From positions 1-40,005 of IMG/VR virus record IMGVR_UViG_3300049733_000175: DNA of 40,005 nt; one strand, 5' to 3'. A program made the position numbers and the translations under genes. Of the stretch, positions 1 through 8,492 are shown piece after piece. This DNA is from a virus. The notes under the pieces were generated by a model. The model was not told where the DNA came from and ran no database searches. It was given only the letters and a program-made list of their open reading frames with translations. The stretch's first letter is position 1; each line of letters begins with the position of its first letter.

Positions 1-120
1 GCTCAACCTCCCACGCAGGCTTTGACCGCTCTCCAGAAGGCTTCCATGCGCGCCGGGTCGCCTTCGAGCTCCGGCATAAACTTGATCGCCTCATCCTCGA
101 AGTCAGGCGGAATGGAGTAG
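1..120. repeat. Terminal direct repeat, left copy
   Basis: Bases 1-120 are identical, base by base, to 39886-40005. Joining the two copies restores an uninterrupted minus-strand operon: the stop of the gene at 3-221 lies three bases before the start of the gene at 39884. The repeat is therefore either an assembly overlap of a circular molecule or a short physical terminal redundancy. It lies inside coding DNA and has no special features of its own. Confidence 0.95.
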
Positions 121-221
121 TCCCCCTCGTCGGCTTCCATGTCGGGTGCCGGAGGATTCTCCATTCCGCCTTTCTTCTTTCCGAAGACGATGGCGAGCGC
201 GCTGCCGCCTTCTTTCTTCAC
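3..221 (-). CDS. Small acidic hypothetical protein downstream of capsid genes
   Basis: This gene encodes 72 residues. A basic, Gly/Lys-rich N-terminus (FGKKKGG near residues 13-19) is followed by a strongly acidic middle (DMEADEGDY) and a helical C-terminal half. No family is recognised. Its ATG overlaps the stop of the preceding decoration-like gene by four bases (ATGA). Its stop is three bases from the next gene across the circular junction, so it is translated with the head-completion genes. By position it could be a minor head component or a head-tail joining accessory, but this is inference only. Confidence 0.75.
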   Translation of the reverse strand: MKKEGGSALAIVFGKKKGGMENPPAPDMEADEGDYSIPPDFEDEAIKFMPELEGDPARMEAFWRAVKACVGG

Positions 222-598
222 GGAGCGACCTTCCCCAGGAGCTCAATGAAGATGATGTCTCCAGATGCCGGATCGGTCGCGGTGCCCGCCTTGCTGGTGC
301 GGACTGTTGCCGTGCCAGCCTCCGGATCGATCGCGGTGAAGATCGCCTCTGTGACGGTAGAAGCGGCGCTCTTCAGGTCCAGATGCGGCCGGTTTCCGGT
401 GGTGGTGGCAGCCGCCGGGAAGGTGACGGTTAAAAGACCGTTGCCCCCGCCGTCAACCGCCGTCCACTTCGCATCGTCCGCGGTGGTGCTCGTGACACCG
501 CCCGCGCCATCACACACGATGCTGGCTCCAGAGAGTACCTTCTCCGCGCTGTTCGAGCGCAGCGGCACCTGGACGGTGTTCGCCAGGATCTCCGTCAT
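218..598 (-). CDS. Putative head decoration protein, paralog 2
   Basis: This 126-residue, Ala/Thr/Gly-rich, probably all-beta protein follows the major capsid gene. It is clearly a paralog of the gene immediately upstream (595-963). Both share DDAKWT near residue 41, an SAA(S/A)TVTE motif near residue 77, a TSKAG element near residue 100 and an ASGD(I/K)IF(I/V)EL C-terminal strand. The ATG overlaps the upstream stop as ATGA. Position after the capsid and small beta-rich character suggest a capsid decoration or cementing protein; no family was recognised with certainty. A tail or fibre accessory role is an alternative. Confidence 0.8.
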   Translation of the reverse strand: MTEILANTVQVPLRSNSAEKVLSGASIVCDGAGGVTSTTADDAKWTAVDGGGNGLLTVTFPAAATTTGNRPHLDLKSAASTVTEAIFTAIDPEAGTATVRTSKAGTATDPASGDIIFIELLGKVAP

Positions 599-963
599 GG
601 CGCAACCGTCCCGATGAGCTCCACGAAGATTTTGTCACCGCTCGCGGGCGTGGTGGCGACACCTGCCTTGCTCGTGGTGAGTGTTCCGGTCCCGGCAGTC
701 ACGTCGAGCGCGGTCGCGATGCACTCGGTCACCGTGGCCGCCGCACTCTTGATCGCGAATCGCAGCCGCCCCGAAGGACAAGCCGGGAAGGTGATTGCCG
801 CCACCCCCGAGGCGAAAGCGGCACAGGTCCATTTCGCATCGTCGGAGTCGGTTTCGGTCGTCGCACCAGCGGCGCCAACCGCGACAGTCATGCCTGAGAT
901 GACTCGTTCCTTGGCGGTCGCCCGCACGGGGAACTGGGGAGCATCAGCTAGATTTACGGTCAT
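595..963 (-). CDS. Putative head decoration protein, paralog 1
   Basis: This 122-residue Ala/Thr-rich protein lies 12 bases downstream of the major capsid gene. It aligns along its whole length with the next gene, so the pair arose by tandem duplication followed by strong divergence. Shared elements include DDAKWT, TFPA, SAA(A/S)TVTE and the C-terminal ELxGxVAP. Several phages carry decoration proteins directly after the capsid gene, which is the basis for the role proposed here. It could also be another virion surface protein. Confidence 0.8.
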   Translation of the reverse strand: MTVNLADAPQFPVRATAKERVISGMTVAVGAAGATTETDSDDAKWTCAAFASGVAAITFPACPSGRLRFAIKSAAATVTECIATALDVTAGTGTLTTSKAGVATTPASGDKIFVELIGTVAP

Positions 964-975
964 GGTTCGATCCTC

Positions 976-2241
976 TCAGGAGACGTTTACTTGGCCGTTC
1001 CAGCCAGGTGCGTTGCAGGCCAGGCCGGGGAACGAAACGAGGCGGTACTCGTAATCGTTGGAGTTGGACTTTCGGAGCATCTGCAGGCCGTCGCCCGTCA
1101 GCGTCCCGATGAGCTCGCCCATGCTCATCAGCGTCCAGTTTTGGAGGCGCAGCCCAAGGCATTTGCCCTTGGGGACTGCGCGGCTCGGGTAGACCTCGCC
1201 GCTCACGCCACCGGCCGTCACTTCGATGTACCGGTAGCCGAACGAGGTGGACTCGTCCTTGAGAGGACGCTGCCCACGCGAGCGAAGCGAAATCTCTAGG
1301 TTCTGCCAGTCCTCCGAGTGAAGGAAGTAGGTGGTGAGACCTTTGCCCTTCGCTCGACCCGTTGCTCGAGCACCGAGCATCGAGATGCGCGTCTCGATAC
1401 CCTGGCCAGCCACTTCCGCGTCCGGGATGTAGACGCCCGCGAGGCGCTGCGGATCCTGAAGACGCTGAGCTGCGGTGACGCCGTAGATGGCCGGCGGAGT
1501 GCCGGTGGCATCGAGGTACGCCGTGACGCCGCTCATCATGAAGTTCTGCAGGGTTCCCATGAAGGTTCCCGCGCGGAACAGGTAGAGGACGCCCGCTGCG
1601 TTCCAAGCCGCAGGCAGAGCCGCGAGCGTGATAGTTCCGGCGTTCCGGTTGACCGCTGAGACGTAGGTCGAGCCCGCGAGCAACGCATCGGTGATGACCG
1701 CACCCGAGGCCAGAGAGGCCTCGAGGGGCATGTCCTTCTCGAACATGTACGTGTCGGACGGGTTCGTGAGCGTGACGGTCGTAGTCGTGACCGCCGCGTT
1801 CGAAACGCCCAGCGTGTTGGTGCCGTCTCCGAAAAGCGCCCCTTCCATCTGGTCGGCGCAGCCTTCGTAGAGGCCGTCGATTTCGGCTTGCTTGTTCTGG
1901 AGAAACGCGCCCGGATTGCCCTTCGATGCGCGAATCACGTACTCGCCGATGTCTACCGCGGCGCTCCAGTTTCCGGCCGTGACCATGAACTGAAGACCGA
2001 AGACGTTGCCAGCTACGCCGCTATTGGTGGTCGCGTTGATCTGCGCCTGCGGCAGATTGACGGCCATGCCTTGCGGCGCTCGGATGATGACCGGGATGGG
2101 ATGTCCGCGGCCCTGGAGTTCGGTGTCCTTTTGGAACTTCCCGAGGCCGGGTCGTTCTCCGAAGACGAGATTTTCGACGACTTGCTTGTTGGTGTAACGC
2201 TCTTTTAGAGCGAAATCGAACGTGTCTTTTGTGGAGCCCAT
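976..2241 (-). CDS. Major capsid protein
   Basis: This 421-residue protein is encoded directly after the scaffold gene, the usual order of portal, scaffold and capsid in P22/T7-type head modules. It starts with a helical, charged N-terminal segment (DTFDFALKERYTN) and continues with mixed alpha/beta sequence. It contains an Ala/Thr-rich insertion near residues 145-235 that looks like an added surface domain. The C-terminal part (SRGQRPLKDES, then LGLRLQNW) looks like the capsid core. The ATG at 2241 is preceded by a GAAGG ribosome site. The call rests on size, position and overall resemblance to HK97-fold capsids of podoviruses. Confidence 0.85.
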   Translation of the reverse strand: MGSTKDTFDFALKERYTNKQVVENLVFGERPGLGKFQKDTELQGRGHPIPVIIRAPQGMAVNLPQAQINATTNSGVAGNVFGLQFMVTAGNWSAAVDIGEYVIRASKGNPGAFLQNKQAEIDGLYEGCADQMEGALFGDGTNTLGVSNAAVTTTTVTLTNPSDTYMFEKDMPLEASLASGAVITDALLAGSTYVSAVNRNAGTITLAALPAAWNAAGVLYLFRAGTFMGTLQNFMMSGVTAYLDATGTPPAIYGVTAAQRLQDPQRLAGVYIPDAEVAGQGIETRISMLGARATGRAKGKGLTTYFLHSEDWQNLEISLRSRGQRPLKDESTSFGYRYIEVTAGGVSGEVYPSRAVPKGKCLGLRLQNWTLMSMGELIGTLTGDGLQMLRKSNSNDYEYRLVSFPGLACNAPGWNGQVNVS

Positions 2242-2274
2242 TGGGGTGAACCTTCACCCGCTTCGGCTACGTTC

Positions 2275-3381
2275 TCAGTCCGAGCTGGCCGCTAGTTTTG
2301 CTGCCCACTTGTCGCGCCATGACTTGGCGTCTGTTGTTCGACTCGGCGGAGAGGCTTCCGATGCGGATCGCGCGTTGAGCGCTTTTGGTGCCTTTTTCCC
2401 CACGGTCGCTATGCCGGACCGGCCAGCTCCCTGACTTGCGCCAGGAGTCTCCCGATTTGAGGGGTCGGGGTCCCCATAGACTTCGTGAAGCTCAGCATAC
2501 GCTGCGCGCAATTCCTTGTCCACCAGTCGCGCGGCTTCCTCGGTTGAGATGGTCTCATAACCATCCCAGTTCTGTTCCATCTTCGCCACCACCTGAGCGG
2601 CAAAGACAGGTTTCAGCGCGAGTTTGGATATGTATGGGTCGTCATAGGCCTTCATCTCCTCAGCCTTAGCGAGTACGAAGCGGTCGCGCTCTTGCTGCTG
2701 GCGCTGTTGCTCAGCTTGCTCCTGGGCTTCCTGAGCGCGGCGCGAATCCTCGGCTTCCCGTTGCGCCTTCCAGCGCGCGAGCTCGTCGATGCGCGGGTCC
2801 TCACCAGCAGCGCGCTTCAGCAGGCGCTTGTTCGCCGCGTTGAGTCCGCCCGTCGCGATTTCCTCATCGTTCACGGCCTTGGCGAGCGCGCGCACGGCCC
2901 CATCGATGTCACCCTGCTTGAGGGCTTCGACGGCCGGATGCAGCGGGGCAAAGTAGGCGTTGGTCTGCTCGAGCCGCTGTTTGTACTCGGCATCTCGCTT
3001 GTTCGCGCCCTCTTGCCACTTGCGCTTTTCCTGGCGGAACCCGTAGCGCTCCTCGGTGGTAACACCGCGCGCGTCGACCTTTAGGCCCAGCTCTTTGGCG
3101 AGCGTGTGAAGCTCCGCGACCTTCGGGTTGCCTTCGGTCTTGTCGTCGTCGTCCTTGGCCGCTGCGGGCTCAGGTTCGTCCTTGTCGGGTGGAGCCGGCT
3201 CGGTCGGAGTCTTTTCCGGATCGGGCGGAGGCGGAGGCGGAGGCGGTGATTTCCCACCGTTCGCCTCAATCGCCGCCAGAGCACGCTCGGCCTTCTGCCA
3301 TTGAATGGTTGCTGCCTGAGCCGTATTCTCGAGCGGGGTCGGTTCGGTGGCTTGTGCCGCTGCGGGTGCTTGCTCATCCAT
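2275..3381 (-). CDS. Head scaffolding protein
   Basis: This 368-residue, highly charged protein has the layout of an internal scaffold. A Pro/Ala/Glu-rich, disordered N-terminus includes a run of prolines near residues 46-53 and an acidic Asp/Lys stretch near residues 76-82. The middle is predicted coiled coil (about residues 110-260), including a Gln/Glu-rich segment with EQAEQQRQQQERDR. A basic C-terminus (GKKAPKALNARS) is the part of scaffolds that usually contacts the coat. It lies between portal and capsid. GAGGG precedes the ATG at 3381. The protein would be lost from mature heads. Confidence 0.85.
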   Translation of the reverse strand: MDEQAPAAAQATEPTPLENTAQAATIQWQKAERALAAIEANGGKSPPPPPPPPDPEKTPTEPAPPDKDEPEPAAAKDDDDKTEGNPKVAELHTLAKELGLKVDARGVTTEERYGFRQEKRKWQEGANKRDAEYKQRLEQTNAYFAPLHPAVEALKQGDIDGAVRALAKAVNDEEIATGGLNAANKRLLKRAAGEDPRIDELARWKAQREAEDSRRAQEAQEQAEQQRQQQERDRFVLAKAEEMKAYDDPYISKLALKPVFAAQVVAKMEQNWDGYETISTEEAARLVDKELRAAYAELHEVYGDPDPSNRETPGASQGAGRSGIATVGKKAPKALNARSASEASPPSRTTDAKSWRDKWAAKLAASSD

Positions 3382-3390
3382 GTGCGTCCC

Positions 3391-5382
3391 TCATGCTGCC
3401 GCTCCGATAGTTGGTGGCACAGCCGCACCGGGCATGCCTTGGGAGGGGTTTCCAATCGCTGCACTCGGGGGAGTGCCACCAGCTTGCTGCTCGGGTGGCT
3501 GCATCGCGCGATCGATGGCCTCACCGAGTTGCAGCATGTAGCGACGCAGGATCTGGAGATTGAACTCCGGCGCTCCGTCCCGCTTCGCTACGAAGTAAGC
3601 CTGGACGAACTGAATCATCGCGGCGGCCTTGTTCATGATGTAGCCGTCGGGCGGGTCGTACTGATAAGGCTCGTCCTCGGTGGCATCCAAGTAGCGCTCG
3701 AGAATGCTCTCGAGATACTCGTACTCGGCATTCTCGCGGTCGACCTCTGCAGCCAGGTCCGGCCATGCGACAAGCCGCTTATAGGTCGCAGGGCTCATCA
3801 GACCTTGCTGGAACGCTTCTGCAACCATCTGCGTCCGACCAGCAGGGTCATCGGGCAGCGCCGAGCCTGCGTAGACCAGGACCACCAGCTTATTCAGATC
3901 CAGTGAAGCCTCGCTCCACTTGATTTCTTTGACTCCGCGTTTGGTCGGGAGCGCGACGGAGAAGTCCTTCCCAGTCGCCTCGCACCATTCGGCAATCGCA
4001 TGGACGAGTTGCTTTGCCTGCTGGACGACGGGTTGCTCGTAGCCGTACTTCGCTTTGATGACGAGCCGCTGTGCGTTCTTGTCGATGAGCATTCGGATCG
4101 CGACGCCTGCGGTGACGTCCTGTTCCTTGCGTGCTGTGGCTCCCGCGAGCGATACACCCGGCGACTCGAAACAGAGCTGGCGCACCAGCGTAATGAACTC
4201 GAGCTCCTGCGGCGTGAACGGCGGTATCTGCGTTTCCACCGGCATCACGTCGCCGTCGACGTTGATGATATTCTCGACCTCGTTTTTCTCGAGCTCTTCC
4301 TCAGCAACGGAGCCGCGTTTGATGAACGTGCGCTTGTTCGCACATAGCACCATGCGTTCCTGCAAGAGCTGCATCGAGCGATTGAACTCCGCAGCTAGGC
4401 TCTTGGTTTCCTCAACAAGCCCAGTGCCCCAGTAGCCGCCACGTTCGCGCGCCCAGCGCCAGACAACAGCCGGATCGCCTCGCGTCCAATCGTCCTCATC
4501 GAGCACGCACTTAGGAATGCAGACGGCGCGAAGCCCCGGCTTATCCTTGCTGATGGGTTTTCGCCACGCGAGCCGGACCTTCACACTCCGAGCGATGCGC
4601 GTCGTCCCGTACTGCTGCAGCGTGACGCTATCGTCGTGCATCGCAGCGTCCTGGATCGCCCAGCGTCGCGCTTCTCGCTCTTCCTCGGTGATGGGCCGCC
4701 ACTCGCCGGCCTTTCCTTCGTCGTCGCGGTCGCGCACCATGATGTCATCGGCATCGACGAACATTGCGATTAGCTTGTCTTCGTCGAACATCTCATGGTC
4801 GAAAAAGTTCAGCGGGTCACCGTTCTCCGCTTCACGGGGATCGACTTTCAGTGAGCCCGGCTTGCGACGTTGGATGATCGCTTTCGGATCACCCATCGAG
4901 TCGTCCACGTAACAGGTCGTGACGCCTGCGCCGCAAATGGTCTCATCGAGAAACACGTCATCGAATAGCTCCCAAGCATTGGCGTACGTGGCTTGTTCCT
5001 GGTGGAACACAGCCTCCACGAGCTGGTCGAGTTTCTTCGCGCGGCGCCGAGTGCGCCAGTCTGCGCCAGTCGTCGAGAACTGCGCCTTGACGCGCTGTCG
5101 TCCTGCGATATCCGCTTGCACCGTATCGCACAAGCTGCGAGCCAGCGGGATGTAGATCTCTTCGTAATACTTGTCCGACTTGTCGTACGCCGCAGCCGTC
5201 AGCGAATCGAGCGGCCGCATTTCGTAGAGCGATGTCAGTAACAGGTATCGGTTCTGCCGCCCCTTCTGGTCAGCTTCTAAACCGTCCGCGATCGCGCAAA
5301 CCTCATGGGCCATCTTTTCGCCCGAGAGTTGATGCCAGCGCGGATGTACCGCGCGCACCCCAGGACGTCTGCCCTCAGCCAC
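3391..5382 (-). CDS. Portal protein
   Basis: This 663-residue protein matches podovirus portals (head-tail connectors), which form the dodecameric ring through which DNA is packaged and ejected. The N-terminal helical part is followed by a wing/stem region with conserved-looking WRTRRRAKKLDQLVE and GYWGTGLVEETKSLAAEFN segments. A long C-terminal helical crown ends in a Pro/Gly-rich tail. The chosen GTG start at 5382 has no clear Shine-Dalgarno; ATG at 5313 (MAHEVCAIADG) is an alternative start. It lies 9 bases after the out-of-frame stop (5392) of the preceding gene, which may couple them. It would cooperate with the terminase encoded upstream. Confidence 0.9.
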   Translation of the reverse strand: MAEGRRPGVRAVHPRWHQLSGEKMAHEVCAIADGLEADQKGRQNRYLLLTSLYEMRPLDSLTAAAYDKSDKYYEEIYIPLARSLCDTVQADIAGRQRVKAQFSTTGADWRTRRRAKKLDQLVEAVFHQEQATYANAWELFDDVFLDETICGAGVTTCYVDDSMGDPKAIIQRRKPGSLKVDPREAENGDPLNFFDHEMFDEDKLIAMFVDADDIMVRDRDDEGKAGEWRPITEEEREARRWAIQDAAMHDDSVTLQQYGTTRIARSVKVRLAWRKPISKDKPGLRAVCIPKCVLDEDDWTRGDPAVVWRWARERGGYWGTGLVEETKSLAAEFNRSMQLLQERMVLCANKRTFIKRGSVAEEELEKNEVENIINVDGDVMPVETQIPPFTPQELEFITLVRQLCFESPGVSLAGATARKEQDVTAGVAIRMLIDKNAQRLVIKAKYGYEQPVVQQAKQLVHAIAEWCEATGKDFSVALPTKRGVKEIKWSEASLDLNKLVVLVYAGSALPDDPAGRTQMVAEAFQQGLMSPATYKRLVAWPDLAAEVDRENAEYEYLESILERYLDATEDEPYQYDPPDGYIMNKAAAMIQFVQAYFVAKRDGAPEFNLQILRRYMLQLGEAIDRAMQPPEQQAGGTPPSAAIGNPSQGMPGAAVPPTIGAAA

Positions 5383-5443
5383 GCCAGAGTCTTAGCACGC
5401 CTGCCAAAGGGTTGTCATCCAAGGCATTGGCGCAGATGCCAAC

Positions 5444-6571
5444 TCAATGGCGCGGTAGCTTCCGGGTGGATAGCCGTTTCCGGCGACGGCCATGCGGAAT
5501 GCCCCCGTAGCAGGGGCGTCGAAGCGCAACGCTGTGGTTTTCGGCCCTGCCCACAAGTAATTCGATGACATCGCCTGTCGAGAGCTGGAAGGCGGTATCG
5601 CTCTCGATTGATACGCCGGCCAATCGCACCTTGATCCGCGCGAGCGCAAGGGAGGATTCTGTCTCGGACCCCGCTCCGATTGTCCGCACCTTGGATGCCA
5701 CCAGCGCCAGCGCAGCTGCCGTATCATCCGCGCGACCTACAGGGATTTCGGTTCCGCCGCCTTCTGACAATGCCAATGCGCCATCTGTCTCGGTAGCCGT
5801 TCCAGTCGCGCGAACCTTCACCCAGGCTAGCGACTGCGCGGCATCGGCCTCGGTCGCCTTGGTCACGAGGATGCGAATGCACGCGCAGTGGTCCATCTCC
5901 TGCGCGAAGTCGGCGGCCTTCCGTTTCAGCTTGCCGAGCGCGAGTGCCGAGTCCGTCTCGTTCGCTCGACCCGCGAGGCGCAACAGGCTCAGGGCTCGCG
6001 CTGTATCCGCTTCGGTCGCTACTCCCGTAGCCTTGCTCTTGACCTTCCCAAGCCCGAGCGCGGTGTTGGTCTGAGTCGCGATACCAGGCCCGGGTACCGT
6101 GTACTCGAGCGCCATCGTGACGTAATCGACGGCGATATTGTGCGCAGTCGTGTACCAAAAGCGCACGCCCCAATCGGCGTCATGGACCTTGTTCCCCGTG
6201 GGCGCCGACGTCCACACGTCCGACGTCGTGCCGTAGGTGTAGACGGTCTTGCTCGTACCGTTGATTGACGCCGTCTTGGTGTCGCCGACAAGCGCGCCGG
6301 TATCATCTTGGATCTTGGCGTTGAGGGTTTCTGCGCCGGTGCTGCTTTCGCTCGCCTCGATGCGGACGACGATGCCGGCGATCGTCGCGTTGGTCGGAAC
6401 GCTCGCGAAGTTGAAGTTGCGCGCTACGAGGTACTGTGACGATGCAGCTGCCGTGCACGTGGAATCGGTCGCGTTGTCGCTAACGATGTTGCCGGGGCTG
6501 ACCCACGCGGTCGCACCGATGCCTGCGTTGTTCTCCCCTGTGCCGGGAAATATGTTTCCGGTGTTCGCCAC
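5444..6571 (-). CDS. Virion protein with about 19-residue repeats, probably frameshifted at its 3' end
   Basis: The 375-residue reading frame has an N-terminal beta-sandwich-like domain (about residues 1-160). It then carries roughly nine degenerate repeats of about 19 residues (164-345), with core A-x-E-x-D-x-A-L-A-L and a Lys/Arg-rich end. Similar ETDTA-type repeats are known to me from other phage and actinobacterial surface-like proteins. The last 30 residues turn abruptly Arg-rich. The +1 frame continues with sensible sequence (LRFDAPATGAFRMAVAG) to a stop at 5392, nine bases before the portal start. A sequencing error, a true mutation or a programmed +1 shift would all explain this. GTG start at 6571, three bases after the upstream stop. 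Function unknown, probably structural. Confidence 0.75.
   Translation of the reverse strand: MANTGNIFPGTGENNAGIGATAWVSPGNIVSDNATDSTCTAAASSQYLVARNFNFASVPTNATIAGIVVRIEASESSTGAETLNAKIQDDTGALVGDTKTASINGTSKTVYTYGTTSDVWTSAPTGNKVHDADWGVRFWYTTAHNIAVDYVTMALEYTVPGPGIATQTNTALGLGKVKSKATGVATEADTARALSLLRLAGRANETDSALALGKLKRKAADFAQEMDHCACIRILVTKATEADAAQSLAWVKVRATGTATETDGALALSEGGGTEIPVGRADDTAAALALVASKVRTIGAGSETESSLALARIKVRLAGVSIESDTAFQLSTGDVIELLVGRAENHSVALRRPCYGGIPHGRRRKRLSTRKLPRH
5537..6082 (-). repeat. Coding tandem repeats (about 57 bp, protein-level ETDxALAL repeats)
   Basis: About nine diverged units encode ATEADTARAL, ANETDSALAL, ATETDGALAL, GSETESSLAL, SIESDTAFQL and relatives. Spacing is about 18-22 residues and is conserved mainly at protein level. 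Confidence 0.8.
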
Positions 6572-6574
6572 CGG

Positions 6575-7036
6575 TTAGCTCGCGCGGAAGAAGACTCCCG
6601 TGGTCATCTGGATATCGCTGCCATCCGGGGTCACGGCGAAGTCGAACAGCGTTAGCGGGATGATGTTCGAGTCCGTTCCGGCTCCCGTGTCAGCGTCGTA
6701 GCAGACCAAGATCTTGCTGATTGCGTTGCCGGTCGCCGCGGTCCACGTCACCGTCGGAAGCGAGACGTCATAGCGATCGTTACCGTCGTCGGGAGCCGGG
6801 AGCGCAGCGAGCTCGGCTTGCGTGAGCGTCTTACGCCCCATCGTCGTCTGTTCGTTTGTCGCGCCGCTCAATACCGCCGCGAGGTCATCCTTGTCGATCA
6901 GCGTCGCGTCCGACTCGAGGCCCGATGTTTCGATCGGAACAAGGATGAAAGCCGACGGTGATGGATCGTCGCTTTCGACGCGATTGTAGAACTCAACGAT
7001 GCGCCCCTTGGCGATATTGAAAACGATATTTGCCAT
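6575..7036 (-). CDS. Hypothetical virion-associated protein
   Basis: This 153-residue protein opens with MANIVFNIAKGR and an Asn-Arg-Val segment (EFYNRVESDD) that I recall from small conserved phage proteins encoded with structural repeat proteins. It is predicted beta-rich, ending TTGVFFRAS. It lies between terL and the ETDxA-repeat gene, with only a three-base gap to the latter. A repeated AGGTAGGTAGGT just before the ATG can serve as ribosome site. No biochemical role can be assigned; a virion surface or tail component is the likeliest guess. Confidence 0.75.
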   Translation of the reverse strand: MANIVFNIAKGRIVEFYNRVESDDPSPSAFILVPIETSGLESDATLIDKDDLAAVLSGATNEQTTMGRKTLTQAELAALPAPDDGNDRYDVSLPTVTWTAATGNAISKILVCYDADTGAGTDSNIIPLTLFDFAVTPDGSDIQMTTGVFFRAS

Positions 7037-7082
7037 ACCTACCTACCTCAGTGTTGCAGGATGCCACACCCATGTAGGTGAG

Positions 7083-8489
7083 TCACGTGCGACGCTTGCG
7101 CGCCCGCTTCTTGATCTCTTTCTCGCGTTCGGCTCTGACCTTGTCCACCTCGGCCTGTATCCATTCCGGGGTGCCTGGCTTGGGGCCTTCGAACTCGGGG
7201 CGGTAATAAGCTCGAGCGGCTCGCCAGGCATACAGGAGCGCATCGGCCGCGTGGTCCTGGAACCTCTCGTCGAAGCCGTCTCGGTCCTCGTTCCACTGGA
7301 GCACGGCGAGTTCATCCAGTAGCTCCCGGCACTTGAACGGGTCGATGAGCAGCGTCCCGGACAGGAAGTCTCCGCGCAGCATCTCGACGTACGCCATCTT
7401 GTGCTGTTTCTCGGCGTAGTCGACGCCGAGGTTGTAGCGCTGGTTGAACTCCTCTACGTAGCCCTTCCCGAGCGCGCCAGCGTCGGCAACGATGATTCCC
7501 GGCTTGTGTTCACGCTTCCATTTCTCGATGTGGGCTGCGATGGCGCTTGGTATCAAGTGCTGGCGCTTCCAGACTTCGAGCACGTAGATTTTAGGCGACC
7601 CTGGGACGTATCCGAGCAGCACAAATGCGGTCGAGTCCTCATATCCGAGGTCCACTCCCAGGACTTTGACCATGGGGGCCGCAGGATGGTCAGAATACCC
7701 GTTCCGCTCTGCGTCGTATGGATAAACCAGCGATTCGGTATCGTGGACCCAATGCCCGTAATACTCTCGCAGAAACGTAGGATGGTCCTCTGACCAGTTT
7801 CGTTTGACACGGATTTCCTCCCTGTACTTGTCGCCCTTCCCGTTTCGAAAGAACGTGTTCTCCGCCATCGTCCAGTGATGGCAACTCCATGCCGGGATAG
7901 CATGGCCGAAGCCATCATGGTCTAGCCCGGTTGTTACGCTGTGGAAGAATCCTACCGGGATCGGTGATGGTGTGCCGGACACGACCATCGCGCCGTCCAT
8001 GTCACCCAACGCAGGCTCGAGCACTTCCTCGACGGCCTCTTGCAAGTACACGCCGTGGAGCTGCGCTTCGTCCACCTGGATCTCACTGAACTTATGGCCG
8101 CGAAAGTCCTCGAAGGCCTCCCGATGATGCGCGCCGGCAAGCCAGATGCGCGAGCCGTTCGGGCACAGCACATTGAGCCGGCCGTCGACTTCCTTCATGA
8201 CCAAGCCGAGCTCGAAGATGCGCGACAAGTTCATCAGCGCACGGCCCACAATCATGCGCGCGTTGTTCTTGGTCTGCGCGATGTAGAGGCACATCTCGCC
8301 AGGGTGCCTCTCCGCAGCTAGCAGACACCGAATGGCTAACGCGATTGACTTGCCGCTACGTCGACCACAGCATGCCGCGACGCTCTTACTCGCATCGGTC
8401 GCGAACGCGCGCTGTTGAGGGAACGAGGCGGCAACAAACGCCGGCTCCAGTTTGCCGCGCCTTCTTAGCCACGCAGCGGATGCGCGCAC
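7083..8489 (-). CDS. terL: Terminase large subunit
   Basis: This 468-residue ATP-driven packaging motor also cuts concatemers. The N-terminal ATPase shows a Walker A-type CCGRRSGKS (residues 40-48), Walker B IQVDEAQ (137-143) and coupling motif SGTPS (171-175). The C-terminal RNase H-like nuclease shows VLGVDLGYEDS (D280), VADAG (D335) and DHAADALLYAW (D412/D416). The basic tail KKRARKRRT may bind DNA. It starts with GTG at 8489, with no good Shine-Dalgarno, three bases after the HNH stop. Its first 15 codons closely resemble those of the HNH gene, which has the strong ribosome site. TerL synthesis may therefore depend on coupling to the HNH gene. Confidence 0.95.
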   Translation of the reverse strand: MRASAAWLRRRGKLEPAFVAASFPQQRAFATDASKSVAACCGRRSGKSIALAIRCLLAAERHPGEMCLYIAQTKNNARMIVGRALMNLSRIFELGLVMKEVDGRLNVLCPNGSRIWLAGAHHREAFEDFRGHKFSEIQVDEAQLHGVYLQEAVEEVLEPALGDMDGAMVVSGTPSPIPVGFFHSVTTGLDHDGFGHAIPAWSCHHWTMAENTFFRNGKGDKYREEIRVKRNWSEDHPTFLREYYGHWVHDTESLVYPYDAERNGYSDHPAAPMVKVLGVDLGYEDSTAFVLLGYVPGSPKIYVLEVWKRQHLIPSAIAAHIEKWKREHKPGIIVADAGALGKGYVEEFNQRYNLGVDYAEKQHKMAYVEMLRGDFLSGTLLIDPFKCRELLDELAVLQWNEDRDGFDERFQDHAADALLYAWRAARAYYRPEFEGPKPGTPEWIQAEVDKVRAEREKEIKKRARKRRT

Positions 8490-8492
8490 TGA

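Noticed and set aside
1-120. T7-type physical terminal repeat
   Set aside because: Not excluded, but the repeat is short, lies mid-operon and needs no special explanation beyond a circular assembly overlap.
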